Assembly: GCA_902803805.1 (NCBI GenBank)
Contig: CADCRH010000079.1
Coordinates: 1-34,011, forward strand
DNA length: 34,011 bases
Reading direction: 5' to 3'
DNA from: an uncultured Ruminococcus sp.
Lineage (GTDB): Bacteria; Bacillota; Clostridia; Oscillospirales; Acutalibacteraceae
Shown: piece by piece, positions 31,664-34,011 of the stretch
Position numbering within the stretch: position 1 is the first letter of the stretch
Layout of the letters: the number at the start of each line of letters is the position of its first letter
The notes under the pieces: model-generated
Database searches by the model: none
Seen by the model: the letters and a program-made list of their open reading frames with translations, nothing else
What the model was told of the DNA's origin: nothing
Made by a program: the position numbers and the translations under genes

Positions 31664-32086
31664 ATGACGGAAATCAAAGTAAACGTAAAATCGGTGGCAA
31701 ACAAAAAAAATAAGGTCGTTACCGTAACGATACCCTGCGGCGATGATACCGACAGTGTTCGTTCGCTTCTTACCGACATCGTAAAATACTGTGTCGAAAG
31801 TTATAATGAGCGTATGGAAAACGGCGAGATCTTGAAAGTCTTTACCCGTGAGCAGATCGAGGATAAAGCACAGAGCGGCAAAGTTTCGTTCGGCAATATT
31901 TACGGCGAAAACAAAGCCGATCTGCAAAAGGCAACAGATGACGCATTGGAAGCTTTTTCAGACAGAGTGGCTGTCCTGTTTGCCGATGACAAAAAACTGG
32001 AAAGTCTTGACGAAAAAATCGATTTACAAACCATTGATTCATTTACGTTTATCAAGCTGACAATGCTTGCAGGACGTATGTGGTAA
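31664..32086 (+). CDS. Hypothetical 140-residue protein paired with the large HEAT-like protein
   Basis: I do not recognise a named family. The ATG at 31664 has GGGGAG 6 bases upstream and lies downstream of the predicted transcription start. An earlier in-frame ATG at 31631 lies before that start and is rejected. The product is acidic and soluble. Its N-terminal beta-like stretch (TEIKVNVKSVANKKNKVVTV) is followed by mostly helical sequence and a C-terminal Ala-Gly-Arg-Met-Trp. It ends 15 bases before a very large gene with a strong ribosome site, so the two probably form one unit. A small partner or chaperone-like subunit of that protein is a guess. Confidence 0.8.
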   Translation: MTEIKVNVKSVANKKNKVVTVTIPCGDDTDSVRSLLTDIVKYCVESYNERMENGEILKVFTREQIEDKAQSGKVSFGNIYGENKADLQKATDDALEAFSDRVAVLFADDKKLESLDEKIDLQTIDSFTFIKLTMLAGRMW

Positions 32087-32101
32087 CAGGAGGAACTTTC
32101 A

Positions 32102-34011
32102 ATGGACAGAAAAGAAGTGAAAAAATTCCGTCACGAATATGACAGCGAATTTCTTGACAGGAACCACGAAAAAATCAAAAATCTTCCCGAACAACAGAAA
32201 ATAATGCTGAATCATATCATTTATGATATGACATACGGCTTATACAGCTATGAAGAAAAGTACAAGCCCAATATACCGAACATATATGTTCCGTGCCTTT
32301 CCAAACTTGTCCGTCAAAGATGGGGAGAAGTCATCAAGCTGCTTGTTCCTAATGACCTTATTGATGACTATTATTATATCATCGACAAGATGAACAAATT
32401 CCAGTACTCCGAAAGCTATAGCCGCAGAAGTTTCCGTACAGCCGACTACAGCCCCAATATCAAAAAAGCCATCAATCTTGCCTATGCCTATTATCTTTAT
32501 GCTTCGCTCGGCTGCGGCAGGGAGGACGTCAGTGCCTATCTGCGTGATGAACTGAGCGAGGATAGGCAGAGCCTGAAAGAAGACTACGAACACGGTTACA
32601 GCTATTCAAGAAGCTTTGATTATCTGATTGCCGCAAGAATCGATCAAGGCGATACAGCCGTGATCGACACCATCAAGGAAATGATAACAAGCGAAAACAA
32701 TCATATCATTCTTACCATTACGGTGATTCGTGCGGTGTTTCAATCGAGCAATGCCGAGCTTCACGATTTGATGTGTAAACTGTTGGTTGCAGCAAGACTT
32801 TCCGAGGGTCTGCGTCAGGCAATATGCGAAAATGCCGACTGCGGTACGGCGGAGGCATTTATTAAAATCGTTCATACCATCAAAGACGAAAATCTGATTC
32901 GTTTTTCTGCCGTAAAACGTGCGGTCGCAACGTGGACAGGCATCTGTCAATATGAGGACCCTGACCGTATCGCACAGAAAATTCTTGATGATATGATCGT
33001 TGTGCTGGAGGACAGAGAAAAGGCACTGGAATATATCAACACGACCGACGCTGTTCATATTTATATGGGATTGTGGGCGATCGGCTTTTACGAATTTCTT
33101 GAAACAAAAGAAATTATGCTCAATATCGCAGGTATCAGTACGGACAAAGGGTCGTTTTTGAAAAAGCTGTTCGGCATTGAAACATCCGAACAACTGACGA
33201 TCTCGACCAACAGAATACAGCTTCTTACGATCGGCTATTTTATCCTCAACAGTGAGTATCAGGCCGTAGCGGAGAAAATCTCGCTGGCAGTCATTGAAAA
33301 CTATCCCGAAGATCTACAGCTTCTGGCAATGTTCAGTCCGTATTATCTCTACAATTCCCGCAGCGGCTACAGACGTGAAAAGATATCGGAATCGGCAAAA
33401 CTTCACAACAACAAAGCGCTTGCCGCACGTCACTATGCAATAATGCTGAACCTTTATAACACAATGCCGAAAAAGGAGTATCAGTATAAAGAACTTCTTT
33501 TTCCGTGGTTCAGTGCGAGTATCAGCAAAAGCCAAATTTTGAGCTATATGACAGATATGGCAGTCGTTCTTGACGATAACGATAAAAAAGATTTTATTTG
33601 TGAACGTCTTACTGAGATCAGCACCGATTACCGTGCGTCTGTCACAGCAGAGATTCTTTCCGATCCGAAAACGGATAAGCAAAGGGAAACACTGATCAAC
33701 TGTATTGCCGACAAGGAAAGCTGGACACGGGACAGGGCAGTCAAAATCCTCGAAAAAAGGGATATTACAGATGAAGAATATGAAAAGATAGAAAGTTTTT
33801 CACGATATAAAAAAGCAGATTTACGTGAGGGAGTTATAAAACTTCTTAAAAAGCGTGATGATGAAGGTCTTGCAGTCAGTATCACAAGAATGTTGCAGAA
33901 TAAAGACGAAAATGTCAGACTGGCAGGACTTGACCTTTTGAAATACAGCTTGAGCGAACGCAAAAAAGAGAACTTTGACAATGCGAAAGCAGCAGCGTCG
34001 GCGATCGAAAA
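32102..34011 (+). CDS. Large HEAT-like repeat protein, tentatively DUF5724/DUF4132 type (partial, runs off the right edge)
   Basis: The frame is open from the ATG at 32102 to the window edge, giving 636 residues without a stop. An AGGAGG ribosome site lies 8 bases upstream. The sequence is almost wholly alpha-helical, with no signal peptide or TM segment. HEAT-like repeats are clear towards the end: one repeat around LINCIADKESWTRDRAVKIL, another around DLREGVIKLLKKRDDEGLA, and a third with DENVRLAGLDLLKYSLS. Earlier parts have looser helical pairs. The style recalls very large Firmicutes proteins annotated DUF5724/DUF4132, from memory and not by search. The C-terminal part that would decide this is outside the window. 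The function is unknown. Confidence 0.85.
   Translation, partial: MDRKEVKKFRHEYDSEFLDRNHEKIKNLPEQQKIMLNHIIYDMTYGLYSYEEKYKPNIPNIYVPCLSKLVRQRWGEVIKLLVPNDLIDDYYYIIDKMNKFQYSESYSRRSFRTADYSPNIKKAINLAYAYYLYASLGCGREDVSAYLRDELSEDRQSLKEDYEHGYSYSRSFDYLIAARIDQGDTAVIDTIKEMITSENNHIILTITVIRAVFQSSNAELHDLMCKLLVAARLSEGLRQAICENADCGTAEAFIKIVHTIKDENLIRFSAVKRAVATWTGICQYEDPDRIAQKILDDMIVVLEDREKALEYINTTDAVHIYMGLWAIGFYEFLETKEIMLNIAGISTDKGSFLKKLFGIETSEQLTISTNRIQLLTIGYFILNSEYQAVAEKISLAVIENYPEDLQLLAMFSPYYLYNSRSGYRREKISESAKLHNNKALAARHYAIMLNLYNTMPKKEYQYKELLFPWFSASISKSQILSYMTDMAVVLDDNDKKDFICERLTEISTDYRASVTAEILSDPKTDKQRETLINCIADKESWTRDRAVKILEKRDITDEEYEKIESFSRYKKADLREGVIKLLKKRDDEGLAVSITRMLQNKDENVRLAGLDLLKYSLSERKKENFDNAKAAASAIE

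Noticed and set aside
32240-33981. Several minus-strand open frames opposite the right-edge gene
   Set aside because: The plus strand has one uninterrupted frame with a promoter and a strong ribosome site. The minus frames are short, broken and without domains.
1-34011. CRISPR arrays, insertion sequences, prophage or integrase genes
   Set aside because: I found no regularly spaced repeats and no transposase, integrase or phage structural motif on either strand. The tRNA-Gly shows no partial duplicate nearby that would suggest an attachment site.

Overview
The window looks like chromosome of a low-to-mid GC anaerobic Gram-positive of the class Clostridia, most like a gut or rumen Ruminococcus/Oscillospiraceae relative. 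This rests on strong Shine-Dalgarno sequences, sigma-A type TTGACA/TATAAT promoters, a three-subunit [FeFe] hydrogenase, a Gram-positive type PLP amino acid decarboxylase beside carboxyspermidine genes, and Clostridia-style FHA/kinase genes. I could not run database searches, so genus is inference.

Layout. (1) 1-6570: after the tail of an unknown gene and a terminator comes a tight six-gene tetrapyrrole operon, hemA, precorrin-2 dehydrogenase, hemC, cobA-hemD fusion, hemB and hemL. It runs from glutamyl-tRNA to sirohydrochlorin. No late heme genes are present, so it probably feeds siroheme or corrinoids. (2) 6571-11052: a consensus promoter, then a NuoE-like subunit, a NuoF-like subunit and HydA of a soluble NAD-linked, probably electron-bifurcating hydrogenase, ended by a strong terminator. 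(3) 11053-18430, minus strand: murC, speD, an Orn/Lys/Arg decarboxylase, speE, carboxy(nor)spermidine dehydrogenase and, after a hairpin, nspC. This puts two different chemical routes to spermidine in one transcription unit. Palindrome-rich GC-rich DNA lies on both sides of nspC. (4) 18427-18502: tRNA-Gly(GCC), minus strand, with its own promoter and terminator. (5) 18663-19511: an unrecognised 282-residue protein, divergent from the next block.

(6) 19655-31543 is the most unusual region: a phospho-threonine signalling island on the plus strand. Its order is an atypical LytTR response regulator, PP2C phosphatase, zinc-ribbon/FHA protein, secreted-vWA/transmembrane/FHA protein, zinc-ribbon/kinase/FHA protein, second PP2C, small FHA protein, zinc-ribbon pseudokinase, zinc-ribbon/FHA, four-TM/FHA, double zinc-ribbon/FHA, and four-TM/FHA. 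Eight FHA domains, one active-looking kinase, one pseudokinase and two phosphatases sit in about 11.7 kb. A unit of soluble zinc-ribbon FHA followed by membrane FHA occurs three times. No type VI, type VII or tellurite-resistance genes accompany it in the window. The simplest reading is that the kinase and phosphatases set phospho-threonine marks that FHA proteins read at the membrane, and the vWA protein presents an adhesion-type domain outside the cell.

(7) 31602-34011: a new promoter drives a 140-residue protein and a large HEAT-like protein that runs off the right edge, tentatively of the DUF5724/DUF4132 type. Whether it belongs to the FHA system is open.
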